A stretch of DNA of 34,608 bases from an uncultured Chloroflexales bacterium (lineage in GTDB: Bacteria > Chloroflexota > Chloroflexia > Chloroflexales > Chloroflexaceae). This document shows positions 15,871 to 25,153 of the stretch, one piece after another. The stretch lies in assembly GCA_937967405.1 (NCBI GenBank), contig CALCJV010000021.1, positions 1-34,608 of the forward strand, given 5' to 3'. The notes under the pieces were generated by a model. It saw only the letters and a program-made list of their open reading frames with translations, was not told where the DNA came from and did no database searches. Positions within the stretch are counted from its first letter, which is position 1. The number at the start of each line of letters is the position of its first letter. The position numbers and the translations under genes were made by a program.

Positions 15871-15899
15871 TTGACATTTACTGGAACCTATGCTAAGGT
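15871..15899 (+). promoter_or_regulatory. Promoter of candidate small RNA (TTGACA-N17-TAAGGT)
   Basis: A consensus -35 TTGACA at 15871-15876, preceded by a T/A-rich UP-like stretch, and a -10 TAAGGT at 15894-15899 with 17-nt spacing. The -10 is weak, but the -35 and the structured DNA that follows support it. The expected start is near 15906. Confidence 0.5.
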
Positions 15900-15905
15900 A
15901 ACGCA

Positions 15906-16076
15906 AGGAACTGTCGAGGGCGACAACAAACAGCTATCCGAGGTGATAGCAACAGGTATCGGTCAATAGTGCCATGCCAGTGCCCCGTATGCAGTGGCGT
16001 TCGGCGAGTCACATCAACACAAAACAGCAACCCGTGATATGACTCAGTGTAGTCATGTCCCCGGTTGCTGTTTTAG
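15906..16076 (+). ncRNA. Candidate structured non-coding RNA (about 170 nt), class unknown
   Basis: No open frame with a ribosome site. The predicted transcript folds into a run of hairpins. H1 is TGTCG/CGACA (15912-15925, AGGG tetraloop). H2 is GCTATC/GATAGC (15933-15950). H3 is GCCATGC/GCAGTGGC with one bulge (15971-15998). A final 12-bp stem (16021-16074) ends in TTTT. A second AAACAGC at 15928-15934 could compete for GCTGTTT at 16068-16074, so an alternative fold exists. It does not match SAM, SAH, cobalamin, GEMM, preQ1 or glmS consensus as I know them. It may be a small RNA or a cis-regulatory leader of the mtnA cluster. Confidence 0.5.
16021..16074. terminator. 12-bp perfect inverted repeat, probable bidirectional terminator
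   Basis: AAAACAGCAACC (16021-16032) pairs perfectly with GGTTGCTGTTTT (16063-16074). A nested ATGACT/AGTCAT stem sits inside the loop. T-runs are produced on both strands, so it could end the candidate RNA on the plus strand and any leftward transcript. Confidence 0.65.
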
Positions 16077-16094
16077 CATGAGCTATCAGCATGG

Positions 16095-16123
16095 TTGCAC
16101 CGTGTGGATAGCCGTGCTATAAT
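16095..16123 (+). promoter_or_regulatory. Strong promoter of mtnA (TTGCAC-N17-TATAAT, extended)
   Basis: TTGCAC at 16095-16100, 17-nt spacer, TATAAT at 16118-16123 with TGC before it (extended -10). The predicted start is about 16130, giving an 87-nt leader before the mtnA ATG. Confidence 0.75.
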
Positions 16124-16130
16124 CGGCAGA

Positions 16131-16188
16131 GGTCTGAGCTAGTATGCACGCAGCGCACGGCAGTGTGCGTTTTTTCATGGTTTCAGAC
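16131..16188 (+). promoter_or_regulatory. Attenuator-like leader of mtnA with intrinsic terminator
   Basis: Right after the predicted transcript start there is a terminator-type hairpin, CGCAC/GTGCG (16154-16169), extendable by wobble pairs and followed by T6 (16170-16175). It is enclosed by a longer-range pair, GTCTGA (16132-16137) with TCAGAC (16183-16188). An alternative stem uses GCACGC (16146-16151). A terminator between promoter and gene suggests conditional read-through into mtnA. The ligand, if any, is unknown. Confidence 0.5.
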
Positions 16189-16216
16189 AAACCAACCCAA
16201 TCGCTGAAAGGCGTAC

Positions 16217-17311
16217 ATGGTGTCCGAGTCAGCAGCCAGTGGTGCCACAACTGAATTACGGACTGTTTGGTGGGATGCAGGCGCGGTCTGTTTGCTCGAT
16301 CAAACGCGCCTGCCCCACACCCAAGCGATCATTACGTGCCACACGCTCGCCGATGTCGCCCACGCGATCAAGGCGATGCAAGTACGGGGTGCGCCTGCAA
16401 TTGGCATTACAGCGGCGTATGGGCTGGCACTGGTGGCCCAACAGACGGTAAGTGATCTGCCGACGATGCTGGCCCAGCTTGAAGCGGCCCGCACGACGCT
16501 CAACGCGCAACGCCCCACCGCCGTCAACCTGAGCTGGGCAACGGCGCGGATGCTGCGGGTTGCCCAGCAATGTGCGGCGATGCAGGTTGAGCCACTCGTC
16601 CTTGCCGCACGTCTCCTCGATGAAGCCCACGCGATCCATGCCGAAGACCTTGCGATGTGCCACGCGATTGGGCGACACGGGGCCGCCCTCATCCCTGAGC
16701 GCGGGCATGTTCTTACCCACTGCAACGCAGGTGGCTTGGCCACGGCGGGCTATGGTACCGCTCTGGCACCGATCCGGACGGCCCACGCGGCCGGGCGGGC
16801 GGTGCATGTGTATGTGGATGAGACGCGCCCCTTCCTGCAAGGCGCACGCTTGACTGCATGGGAGTTGCTCCAAGCCAACATCCCATTGACGCTGATTACC
16901 GATAACATGGCGGGCTTTATGATGCAGCAAGGCGCAATAGATTGTGTGATCGTTGGGGCGGATCGGATTGTCGCTAATGGGGATGTGGCCAACAAAATTG
17001 GGACGTATACACTGGCCGTGCTAGCGCAAGCCCACCAATTGCCCTTTTACGTTGCAGCTCCTTCGTCTACGATTGACGTGACGCTTGCCGATGGCAGCCA
17101 AATTCCAATTGAGCAGCGCGACCCACGCGAAGTCACGCATCTGGCGGGGCAGCAGATCGCACCACTGGGTGTGGTGGCGGCGCACCCTGCCTTTGACATT
17201 ACCCCGCACCAGTTGATAACCGCGATTATTACGGAACAAGGAGTAATCACCCCTCCCTTTCACCCCACCCTCGCCGCCCACGCGCATGCTGCGCTGGCTC
17301 CGGTAGCGTGA
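16217..17311 (+). CDS. mtnA: S-methyl-5-thioribose-1-phosphate isomerase
   Basis: 364 aa, usual length. It converts methylthioribose-1-phosphate to methylthioribulose-1-phosphate in methionine salvage. Conserved parts are visible: AMQVRGAPAIGITAAYGLAL, LTHCNAGGLATAGYGTAL with catalytic Cys169, VYVDETRPFLQGARLTAWEL, and VIVGADRIVANGDVANKIGTY with catalytic Asp249. The end has PFYVAAPSSTIDVTLADG and the EQRDPREVTH motif. The relatives eIF2B-alpha and ribose-1,5-bisphosphate isomerase are less likely given these motifs. It starts at ATG 16217 with GAAAGG upstream. It heads a same-strand SAM-cycle cluster. Later salvage enzymes (MtnB/C/D and others) are not in the window. Confidence 0.93.
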   Translation: MVSESAASGATTELRTVWWDAGAVCLLDQTRLPHTQAIITCHTLADVAHAIKAMQVRGAPAIGITAAYGLALVAQQTVSDLPTMLAQLEAARTTLNAQRPTAVNLSWATARMLRVAQQCAAMQVEPLVLAARLLDEAHAIHAEDLAMCHAIGRHGAALIPERGHVLTHCNAGGLATAGYGTALAPIRTAHAAGRAVHVYVDETRPFLQGARLTAWELLQANIPLTLITDNMAGFMMQQGAIDCVIVGADRIVANGDVANKIGTYTLAVLAQAHQLPFYVAAPSSTIDVTLADGSQIPIEQRDPREVTHLAGQQIAPLGVVAAHPAFDITPHQLITAIITEQGVITPPFHPTLAAHAHAALAPVA

Positions 17312-17355
17312 GGCGTGGATAGGCATGCCAATGAGGGTGTGACCACACTGTGACT

Positions 17356-18444
17356 ATGCCGCTTGCTTTCCAACCCGCCTGCCAACCACTCTTCGCAACG
17401 GGCTTGCCGCACACCAATGTCCATGCAGCCCTTGCGCTGCTACGCAATGTTGTGCCGAATGTGCTTGTCTGCTCGCGCTTGCCGCAGCGCAGCCCGCGTG
17501 AGCATCTGCATCTCCAGAGCATGCACGGCTTTCCGGGCTGGGTGCTGGGTGATAGCCCCACGATTATGGGGGCGCATGTCGAGCGCAGTGCGATGCAGCC
17601 CACCCTGAACCAACTCAGCCTTGATTACTTGCAACACCATACGGGGCGGGCGGGCTTGGGCGCAGAAGACAGTGCCGTGCTTGCCGAAGTGCTCCGCCAC
17701 CCACCCACACCACCGGTGCAGCTGGCCGTCTTTCAGCTTGCCGGGCCGATCAGCCTTGCCTTGCAGATCACTGATGAGCAGCGTCGCCCGCTGATCTACG
17801 ATGATGAGCTACTCGATGCGCTGGTGCAGCACCTTGCGCTACGGGCTGCATGGCTTGGCGCACGCCTCCAGCCAGCCGCCACGCAAGTTTTGATCTGGCT
17901 GCACGAGTCGTTTCTGGGGGCATTGGGCACGGCTTTTTGCCCGATCTCACATGAAACCGCGCTGGATATTATTGAGCAGGTATTTCTGCATGCACCGACG
18001 CTACGCGGGCTGTCAATCTCCAATCTGGATGGCATGCCCGCCGACCAGCAGCAACGCCTGTGGCAGGTTGCGCTGGAGTCGCAGCTTGATCTGATTGCAT
18101 GCACCGGCGCCAGTGTGCCCGTGCTCGCCACCTTAGGCCCACAGCTCGCGGCATACTTGCAGGCGGGCAGGGCGATGATGTGGCGCATCGTGCCGACTGA
18201 GTCGGGCGAAGTGGTTGCCGCCACTGATCTGCGGCAGCTCGCCCTGAGCTTTAGCCAGATCGTTGAGCATCTGGCGGTGGCAGGGGTTGCCCCAGAATTG
18301 CTGCGGGCGCAGGCTTTCATTGGGGCAAGCGCAAGCATTGCCCATCTAACTCCAGAGCAAGCGGCACAGGTGGGGCAACACTGCCGCACACTGGCCCAGA
18401 TGCTCGGAGCTGAACCAACCGTGCATGCGGTGCATGCGGCATAA
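17356..18444 (+). CDS. Cobalamin-independent methionine synthase (MetE/UROD)-like protein, degenerate
   Basis: About 362 aa. The sequence follows a family of stand-alone MetE-C/UROD-fold proteins: ATGLPHTNVHAALALL near the start, LPQRSPREHLHLQSMHGFPG, VFQLAGPISLALQITDEQ, RPLIYDDELLDALVQHLAL, and LIWLHESFLGALGTAF. In relatives the last segment normally reads F-D-E-P, and a later HCCxxxDW segment supplies zinc ligands. Here these are replaced by WLHES and LSISNLDG, so the usual zinc/thiol chemistry is doubtful. It may be a binding or regulatory protein, or use another methyl acceptor. ATG 17356 is preferred over GTG 17350. It is 44 bases after mtnA and 27 bases before adenosine kinase, so probably one operon. 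Confidence 0.65.
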   Translation: MPLAFQPACQPLFATGLPHTNVHAALALLRNVVPNVLVCSRLPQRSPREHLHLQSMHGFPGWVLGDSPTIMGAHVERSAMQPTLNQLSLDYLQHHTGRAGLGAEDSAVLAEVLRHPPTPPVQLAVFQLAGPISLALQITDEQRRPLIYDDELLDALVQHLALRAAWLGARLQPAATQVLIWLHESFLGALGTAFCPISHETALDIIEQVFLHAPTLRGLSISNLDGMPADQQQRLWQVALESQLDLIACTGASVPVLATLGPQLAAYLQAGRAMMWRIVPTESGEVVAATDLRQLALSFSQIVEHLAVAGVAPELLRAQAFIGASASIAHLTPEQAAQVGQHCRTLAQMLGAEPTVHAVHAA

Positions 18445-18471
18445 CTGTGTGAGTGGAGGAGGATGAACTCA

Positions 18472-19464
18472 ATGCGTATTGTGGTGACTGGCTCATTGGC
18501 GTATGATTACATTATGAACTTTCCGGGCTACTTCAAGGATCACATCCTGCCAGAGAAAGCGCACATCATCTCGGTCAGCTTTCTGGTGGATTCAATGAAG
18601 CGGATGCGTGGCGGCGTGGCGGGCAACATTGCCTACAATCTGGCCATGCTCGGCGAGCAGCCATTAGTCTTTAGCATCGCTGGAGCCGATTTCGAGGAGT
18701 ACAACGCCCTGCTCCGCGCACGCGGCGTAGATACGAGCCTGATCACGATTGTGCCGGATGAATTTACCGCCTCGTGTTTTATCACCACCGACAGTGCCGA
18801 TAACCAAATTGTCGCGTTCTATCCCGGCGCAATGGCCCGCTCGCCGCAGCTTTCGCTGCATGGCATTGGGCTGAGCCATGATGATCTGGTACTGGTCTCC
18901 TCATCTGATCCAGCCAGTATGGATCGGGTGGCGCGTGAGTGCCAAGAGCTAGGCATCCCGTATATCTTCGATGCGGGCAAGCAGGCTCCGCGCCTCACGG
19001 CCGAGCATCTCCGCACCGGCTTGCGCGGCACGCAGATTTTGATTGGCAACGATTACGAATTTGGCATGATGGCCAAAACACTGGATATGACGGAAGCGGA
19101 ATTGATCGCCAGCGTGCCTACTGCTGTCGTCACGCTTGGTGAACGGGGTTCCATGATCTACACCAGTGCCACCAATGGGCAGGGCATGCCTATTCCTGTC
19201 GTGCCGGTGTCCGATGTGATTGACCCAACGGGCGCAGGTGATGCGTTCCTCGCGGGCTTTGTCGTTGGGCTGAAGCACAACATGCCCCTTGATGTTGCCG
19301 GGCGCATGGGTGCGCTGGCTTCGGCATATGTGTTGGAGCAGCGCGGCTGCCAAGAACACAGTTACACCCTCGCCGAGTTTGTTGCCCGCTACACCGCCGT
19401 ATTTGGGCCGAATGAACACGTCGTCCGGCTTGCCGCCGACGTAGCCACCGCAGCATCAGCCTGA
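18472..19464 (+). CDS. adoK: PfkB-family adenosine kinase
   Basis: 330 aa. It closely follows the actinobacterial adenosine kinase pattern: GSLAYDYIMNFPGYFKDHIL, SVSFLVDSMKRMRGGVAGN, IAGADFEEYNALLRARGVD, and NQIVAFYPGAMA. The C-terminal anion hole with catalytic Asp is DPTGAGDAFLAGFVVGL. It would phosphorylate adenosine to AMP, removing a product of SAH hydrolysis so that AhcY, whose equilibrium favours SAH, runs forward. Its place directly before ahcY supports this over a sugar kinase role. GGAGGAGG ends right at an ATG at 18463; the next ATG, at 18472, has proper 9-nt spacing and begins MRIVVTGSLAYD, so I chose it. Confidence 0.85.
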   Translation: MRIVVTGSLAYDYIMNFPGYFKDHILPEKAHIISVSFLVDSMKRMRGGVAGNIAYNLAMLGEQPLVFSIAGADFEEYNALLRARGVDTSLITIVPDEFTASCFITTDSADNQIVAFYPGAMARSPQLSLHGIGLSHDDLVLVSSSDPASMDRVARECQELGIPYIFDAGKQAPRLTAEHLRTGLRGTQILIGNDYEFGMMAKTLDMTEAELIASVPTAVVTLGERGSMIYTSATNGQGMPIPVVPVSDVIDPTGAGDAFLAGFVVGLKHNMPLDVAGRMGALASAYVLEQRGCQEHSYTLAEFVARYTAVFGPNEHVVRLAADVATAASA

Positions 19465-19503
19465 GCAAGGGGTGCTTGAGGTACAGGCTGTCTGCGGGTC
19501 TGA

Positions 19504-20814
<1,311 letters not shown>

Positions 20815-20831
20815 GCTCGCCTACGTGCGAT

Positions 20832-20908
20832 AGCCGACGGGACGGAAAGATAAGGCCGGCTCGCTCAGCCTCGCTCCACCGCGAGGGGGTGGGAGCAGCT
20901 GAGCGAGC
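20832..20908 (+). promoter_or_regulatory. Structured leader between ahcY and metK
   Basis: An 11-bp perfect inverted repeat, GCTCGCTCAGC (20859-20869) with GCTGAGCGAGC (20898-20908), encloses a second stem CTCGC/GCGAG (20870-20885). A further pair, AGCCG (20832-20836) with CGGCT (20857-20861), overlaps the first arm by 3 bases, so two folds exclude each other. There is no T-run. It may be an RNA switch or processing site for metK. It does not show the SAH- or SAM-riboswitch consensus as I know it. Confidence 0.45.
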
Positions 20909-20945
20909 AATGGAATAGTGCAACGGTTTGAGGGAGGAACACAGA

Positions 20946-22157
20946 TTGTCAACCACGTTTATGCAGTCACCGAAGTTTTTTTATACCAGTGAGTCGGTGA
21001 CAGAAGGCCATCCGGATAAAATGTGCGACCAGATCAGCGATGCCGTACTGGATGCATTGCTACAGCAAGACCCCTACGCCCGCGTTGCCTGTGAGACGGC
21101 CACGGCAACAGGCTTGGTGGTGGTGCTGGGTGAGATTACGACGACGGGCTATGTTGAGATTCAAGATTTGGTGCGTGAGACGGTTGCCGAGATTGGCTAC
21201 CTTGACTCGTCATTTGGCTTTGATGCGCGTACTTGTGGCGTGCTGGTGAGTATTCACGGGCAGTCGCCGGATATTGCCCAAGGCGTAGACACCGCACTGG
21301 AAGTGCGCGAGAGTGCGATGAGCGAAGCTGAAATTGATGCCGTTGGAGCCGGCGATCAGGGCATGATGATCGGCTTTGCCTGCAACGAAACGCCTGAACT
21401 GATGCCACTCACGATCAGCCTTGCCCACCAACTGACGCGCCGCCTTGCGGTGCTCCGCAAGCAGGGCACGATTGACTATCTGCGCCCAGATGCCAAATCG
21501 CAGGTAACAGTGGAGTATGCCTACGGCAAGCCCGTGCGGGTAGATACGGTGCTCATCAGCACCCAGCATGCCCCCGACGTTAGCCAGCAGCGCATCCGCG
21601 ATGATGTCATCGAGCAGGTGATGCGAGCAGTGATCCCCGCGGAGTTGCTGGATGATCAGACTAAGTATTATGTCAACCCAACAGGCCGCTTCGTGACGGG
21701 TGGCCCAATGGGCGATGCTGGCTTGACTGGGCGCAAGATCATTGTGGATACCTACGGCGGCGTGGCGCGGCACGGCGGGGGGGCATTCAGTGGCAAAGAC
21801 CCGACAAAGGTGGATCGCAGTGCCGCCTATGCGGCCCGCTACGTTGCCAAGAATGTGGTGGCGGCAGGGCTTGCGGATCGGTTTGAGGTGCAGGTCAGCT
21901 ACGCGATTGGCGTTTCGCGCCCGCTCTCGATCAGCGTCGAGACGTTCGGCACAGGCAAGATCAGTGACGAAAAGCTGATCGCCCTGATCAAAGAGCATTT
22001 CGATCTGCGGCCGGGGGCGATCATCCGCGATCTTGATCTGCGCCGCCCGATCTACCGCCCCACTGCGGCGTATGGGCACTTTGGGCGCACCGATATTGAC
22101 CTGCCGTGGGAACGTACCGATAAAGCCGCCGCCCTGCGCGAAGCCGCCGAACTGTAG
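20946..22157 (+). CDS. metK: S-adenosylmethionine synthetase
   Basis: About 403 aa. It makes SAM from methionine and ATP. The blocks [67 protein letters not shown] and [21 protein letters not shown] cover the ATP, metal and potassium sites. The C-terminal part, [15 protein letters not shown], is intact. The TTG at 20946 is taken as start because GGAGGA lies 6 nt before it, giving [21 protein letters not shown]; an ATG at 20961 is the alternative and a TTG at 20928 overlaps the ribosome site. It is the last gene of the SAM-cycle cluster and has its own structured leader. Confidence 0.96.
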   Translation: MSTTFMQSPKFFYTSESVTEGHPDKMCDQISDAVLDALLQQDPYARVACETATATGLVVVLGEITTTGYVEIQDLVRETVAEIGYLDSSFGFDARTCGVLVSIHGQSPDIAQGVDTALEVRESAMSEAEIDAVGAGDQGMMIGFACNETPELMPLTISLAHQLTRRLAVLRKQGTIDYLRPDAKSQVTVEYAYGKPVRVDTVLISTQHAPDVSQQRIRDDVIEQVMRAVIPAELLDDQTKYYVNPTGRFVTGGPMGDAGLTGRKIIVDTYGGVARHGGGAFSGKDPTKVDRSAAYAARYVAKNVVAAGLADRFEVQVSYAIGVSRPLSISVETFGTGKISDEKLIALIKEHFDLRPGAIIRDLDLRRPIYRPTAAYGHFGRTDIDLPWERTDKAAALREAAEL

Positions 22158-22166
22158 CCCGAAGCC

Positions 22167-22201
22167 GTAGGGGTCAGGGGTTAGGGGCTAGGTATCAGGG
22201 A
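22167..22201. repeat. G-rich intergenic tract of TAGGTATCAGGGG type
   Basis: GGGGTCAGGGGTTAGGGG followed by CTAGGTATCAGGG, just after metK. It shares the word TAGGTATCAGGG with the tract at 6561. Confidence 0.5.
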
Positions 22202-22305
22202 TGAGCGCAGCGACGAACCTTCGCCGATGCTGAGTGGTCAGGGTTGCCTCTGCCTCATCCCTCGTATCCTCTGAATCTTGACCCCCTCCAATCAAAGGAA
22301 GAGTC

Positions 22306-22638
22306 ATGCTTGACAATCTCCGGACGGCGATCTTATTCCTCATCATCGGTTTATTTGAACTTGGCGGATGCTACATGATCTGGCTCTGGCTGCGTGAGCA
22401 GCGCGAAGTGTGGTACGCCGTTGTCGGGGCAATCCTGCTAATCCTCTACGGGATTATCCCTACTTTGCAGCCAACCCATTTTGGGCGGGTGTATATCGTG
22501 TATGGTGGGGTGTTTATTATCCTCGCTCTCCTCTGGGGCTGGGGCATAGATGGGGTGCGCCCAGATCGCTATGACCTGATCGGGGTAGCAATTGTGCTAC
22601 TCGGCACGCTGGTGATGATGTACGCGCCACGCGGCTGA
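22306..22638 (+). CDS. UPF0060 (YnfA-family) small membrane protein
   Basis: 110 aa with four hydrophobic helices. Family signatures are clear: [44 protein letters not shown], and [19 protein letters not shown] ending MMYAPRG. The family is related to small multidrug-resistance transporters, but its substrate is not settled. AAAGGAAGAG lies about 6 nt before the ATG. It is 148 bases after metK, with a G-rich tract between, so it is probably a separate unit. It is convergent with the methyltransferase gene, the stop codons being 15 bases apart, where a short GAGCC/GGCTC repeat overlaps the stop. Confidence 0.9.
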   Translation: MLDNLRTAILFLIIGLFELGGCYMIWLWLREQREVWYAVVGAILLILYGIIPTLQPTHFGRVYIVYGGVFIILALLWGWGIDGVRPDRYDLIGVAIVLLGTLVMMYAPRG

Positions 22639-22652
22639 GCCAGAAACCCGGC

Positions 22653-23378
22653 TCACGGCATGCCCGCTACCCGCTTCAGCCACCGTTCGCCCCACTTCTT
22701 GAGTGGGCGTGGTAGGGGCAGCTGCGAGCCAGCATCATAGCCCTGCTTCCACAGCAGCACCGCCCGATTGCGGGCCAGATCGGCGGGCGTAGCCGCCACC
22801 GTGCGCCGCGCATAGACTATCGAGTCCACAATCTGAGCATCACGGATATAGCGCGAGGGCAGCACATGCCGATCCACGAAACGGGCTACATCAGGCCACT
22901 TGGCCCAGCGCAGCGCATCGTGGAAGGCAATCACGCCGCCCTCAACAAGGCGCGGGAACCAGAGCACAAAATCCGTCAGCACATCCTCATAGGCATGCGA
23001 GCCATCAATGAAGAGCAGCTCAACCGGCCCATCCAGCTCTCGCGCCGCCGCCGCCGAAGTCATCACCATCGGGCGCACCAGATCAGCCACGCCTGCCTGC
23101 TGGAGATTGGCCTGAAAGGTATCGAAGGTCCAGAACGTCGCGCCCGGCTCTGGGTTAGCGGTGCCCGTATGCGGATCAATCGCATACACCGGCTGCCCCG
23201 CGCCCGCCCGCGAGCCGTGCGCCAGCCAGATGGTAGATTTGCCCATCCACGAGCCAATCTCCACAATCGCGCCGCGCCCGCTACATTGCTGCGCCAGCGT
23301 ATACAACACTTCGCCCTCATTGGGCGTGAGAAAGCCCTCGACTGCCGCCGTCTGGCGGTGCAACTGTTCCATCGTCAT
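22653..23378 (-). CDS. Class I SAM-dependent methyltransferase (Methyltransf_24 type)
   Basis: 241 aa. The SAM-binding motif I is GAIVEIGSWMGKSTIWLA (residues about 36-53). VYAIDPHTGT follows as motif II, and VELLFIDGSHAYEDVLTDF with GGVIAFHDAL carries the conserved acidic and His residues of this family. These enzymes often modify glycans, lipids or O-acyl groups; the substrate here is unknown. The C-terminus is basic (LPLPRPLKKWGERWLKRV), suggesting contact with membrane or polyanion. It lies downstream of a GT-C-type membrane gene on the same strand with an 80-base gap, so a role in cell-surface glycan synthesis is plausible. ATG 23378 has no strong ribosome site. Confidence 0.82.
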   Translation of the reverse strand: MTMEQLHRQTAAVEGFLTPNEGEVLYTLAQQCSGRGAIVEIGSWMGKSTIWLAHGSRAGAGQPVYAIDPHTGTANPEPGATFWTFDTFQANLQQAGVADLVRPMVMTSAAAARELDGPVELLFIDGSHAYEDVLTDFVLWFPRLVEGGVIAFHDALRWAKWPDVARFVDRHVLPSRYIRDAQIVDSIVYARRTVAATPADLARNRAVLLWKQGYDAGSQLPLPRPLKKWGERWLKRVAGMP

Positions 23379-23459
23379 GGCTACGCTCCCCTGCTGCCTA
23401 TGTTGTTTTTACAGCGGATATGGTCGCCTATTCGTAGAGATACAACCATACTAGGACTG

Positions 23460-25064
23460 TCACCGCTGATAATACCAGACCTGAAACGGTGGGCGGGTAG
23501 GCAACGGCAGATAGCGGGCGGGATCGGCCGTATAGGCGGCAGCAGCAGGCGATGTAGCCCGCGCCACCACATAATCTGGGTTTTCGACCCAGCCATCGCG
23601 GGCTTTGGCCGTATTCGAAAGCTGATGCATGTATTCGAGATAGTAATCAAACTCGTTTCCGGTATAGGTGGTATCAGAAATGGTATTCATTCTTATTCCT
23701 AAACACTCAAACGGATCATCTCGCACGAGATCATAGCGGATGGCCACCTGCTCCAAGCCGCGCTGCGCTGCATCGGCTGCAATCACATCGGCTACTTCCT
23801 GCCGTCTATCATACAAGTCGCCCCGAACCCAAGCGTGCAGCACCAAGCCGATTTGGTAACTGTGGAAACTAATCATCACACTTAGGGCGATCAGCACGGC
23901 GATCTGCGCGGGGCGCGTCTGCATCACGTGCGGCACCGTCAGCGCATAGCCCAGCACCAGCGTCTGCACCCCAAACCATATCCACGTCACATCGGGGCGT
24001 TCTTCTGCATGAAATGGTGTCAGGCTTTGCAGGACAAGGGGCACCACCATCACGATCAGCAGCAGCTGTTCCGCAGGGGTGGCTGTGCGCCGCACACTGC
24101 GCCACAACAGCATCCCTAGCGCAACATAAAAGACGGGAGCTAGCACGAGTGCAAGAATCCGTTCATCCAGTGTCCATGGGGCAAAGGCGTTGTAAGGGAT
24201 ATACGACGCACGGTGAAGCGATGACAGGAATCGATCAAAGGTTACCCCCTCGCTGAGCTTCGCTTTCGGGATTGTGGCATCCCAATCGGGCGGGCACAGC
24301 AAGCTCAGCTCGGTTGGATCGGGAAGATCGGAGCGCGGCTGCACTAACCCAATGATGTCCACAAAGTCGCGTTGCACCTGAAACCCCAGAAACGGCAACC
24401 AGACCAGCAGCATGAGTCCCACGCCCAGCAACAGGGGCCGTACCGGTGGCAGCGTGCGCCGCACAAGGACCGCACTCCCAACCACGAAAAAGGACAATGC
24501 CCCAGCGAGATGCACTCCCGTAACCCAGCCACACAGCACAATCAATGGCACAATATAGCCATTCCGATTAGAGATGAGCCACCGAAAGAGGCAGAACACG
24601 ATGGCTACATAGAGTGGCGCGGCGTGAGCATAGGCCCAGCCCACCCGCCCGAACTCGATGCCAAGTGGCGAAAAGGCATAGATAGTGGCAGCCACCAGCC
24701 CTGTTGTCGGGCGGAAATAGTCCCGCCCAATCAGGTAGAGTAGCCCTATCGTGGTGAGCTGAGCAATGAGATTGGGGATGATAAAGACCAAGCCGGGATC
24801 GGCCGTGAACCATGCAGGCAGATAATAGTGCCACACAAAAAACGGCGGGTTGTAGAGCATTTGGCTGTTGAGGATGCCGTGTACGGGGATGACCCCGGCG
24901 GCAATTGAGCGTTTAAGCAGATATAGCACTTGAACGGCATCGTAGAATGCTGAATTAGTGGGGACAAGGGCGATGACTGCTATGCTGTAGAGCATAATGA
25001 CAAAACCAAGCGCGATATGAGTTGAATGACGGTAACTCATCTGCTTAGCTCTACTTTCATTCAT
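23460..25064 (-). CDS. Multi-spanning GT-C-type glycosyltransferase-like membrane protein
   Basis: About 534 aa with roughly ten hydrophobic helices and a soluble C-terminal part. The first periplasmic loop carries acidic residue(s) (TNSAFYDAVQVLYLLKRS), then NPPFFVWHYYLPAWF, and the second large stretch has GIEFGRVGWAYAHAAPLYVA. This arrangement is that of ArnT/PMT/GT39-like enzymes that use lipid-linked sugars. The soluble tail (about 420-534) has TISDTTYTGNEFDYYLEYMHQL. The exact family and sugar are unknown. The start is uncertain: GTG 25082, ATG 25064 and ATG 25040 are all possible with weak ribosome sites. An extended -10 (TGGTATCAT) at 25105-25113 supports a start near 25064. Confidence 0.65.
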   Translation of the reverse strand: MNESRAKQMSYRHSTHIALGFVIMLYSIAVIALVPTNSAFYDAVQVLYLLKRSIAAGVIPVHGILNSQMLYNPPFFVWHYYLPAWFTADPGLVFIIPNLIAQLTTIGLLYLIGRDYFRPTTGLVAATIYAFSPLGIEFGRVGWAYAHAAPLYVAIVFCLFRWLISNRNGYIVPLIVLCGWVTGVHLAGALSFFVVGSAVLVRRTLPPVRPLLLGVGLMLLVWLPFLGFQVQRDFVDIIGLVQPRSDLPDPTELSLLCPPDWDATIPKAKLSEGVTFDRFLSSLHRASYIPYNAFAPWTLDERILALVLAPVFYVALGMLLWRSVRRTATPAEQLLLIVMVVPLVLQSLTPFHAEERPDVTWIWFGVQTLVLGYALTVPHVMQTRPAQIAVLIALSVMISFHSYQIGLVLHAWVRGDLYDRRQEVADVIAADAAQRGLEQVAIRYDLVRDDPFECLGIRMNTISDTTYTGNEFDYYLEYMHQLSNTAKARDGWVENPDYVVARATSPAAAAYTADPARYLPLPTRPPFQVWYYQR

Positions 25065-25104
25065 GGGTAGTAGGTGGAGCACTGTACGCCAATTTCGCTA
25101 TTCT

Positions 25105-25113
25105 ATGATACCA
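25105..25113 (-). promoter_or_regulatory. Extended -10 promoter TGGTATCAT
   Basis: One mismatch from TGGTATAAT, 41 nt before ATG 25064, in the divergent gap to the plus-strand gene at 25154. Confidence 0.45.
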
Positions 25114-25153
25114 TAGTTTGCGTAATGGAACGGGTACAGCGTAAAACATACTA

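Noticed and set aside
15906-16076. SAM, SAH or cobalamin riboswitch upstream of mtnA
   Set aside because: None of the conserved core words I know of these classes were found; CAGTGGC at 15992 is only a chance partial match to a B12-box complement.
20820-20940. SAH riboswitch before metK
   Set aside because: A CAACGG word is present, but the rest of the conserved core (GAGGAGCGCUGC-like and GGCUCGG-like parts) was not seen in order.
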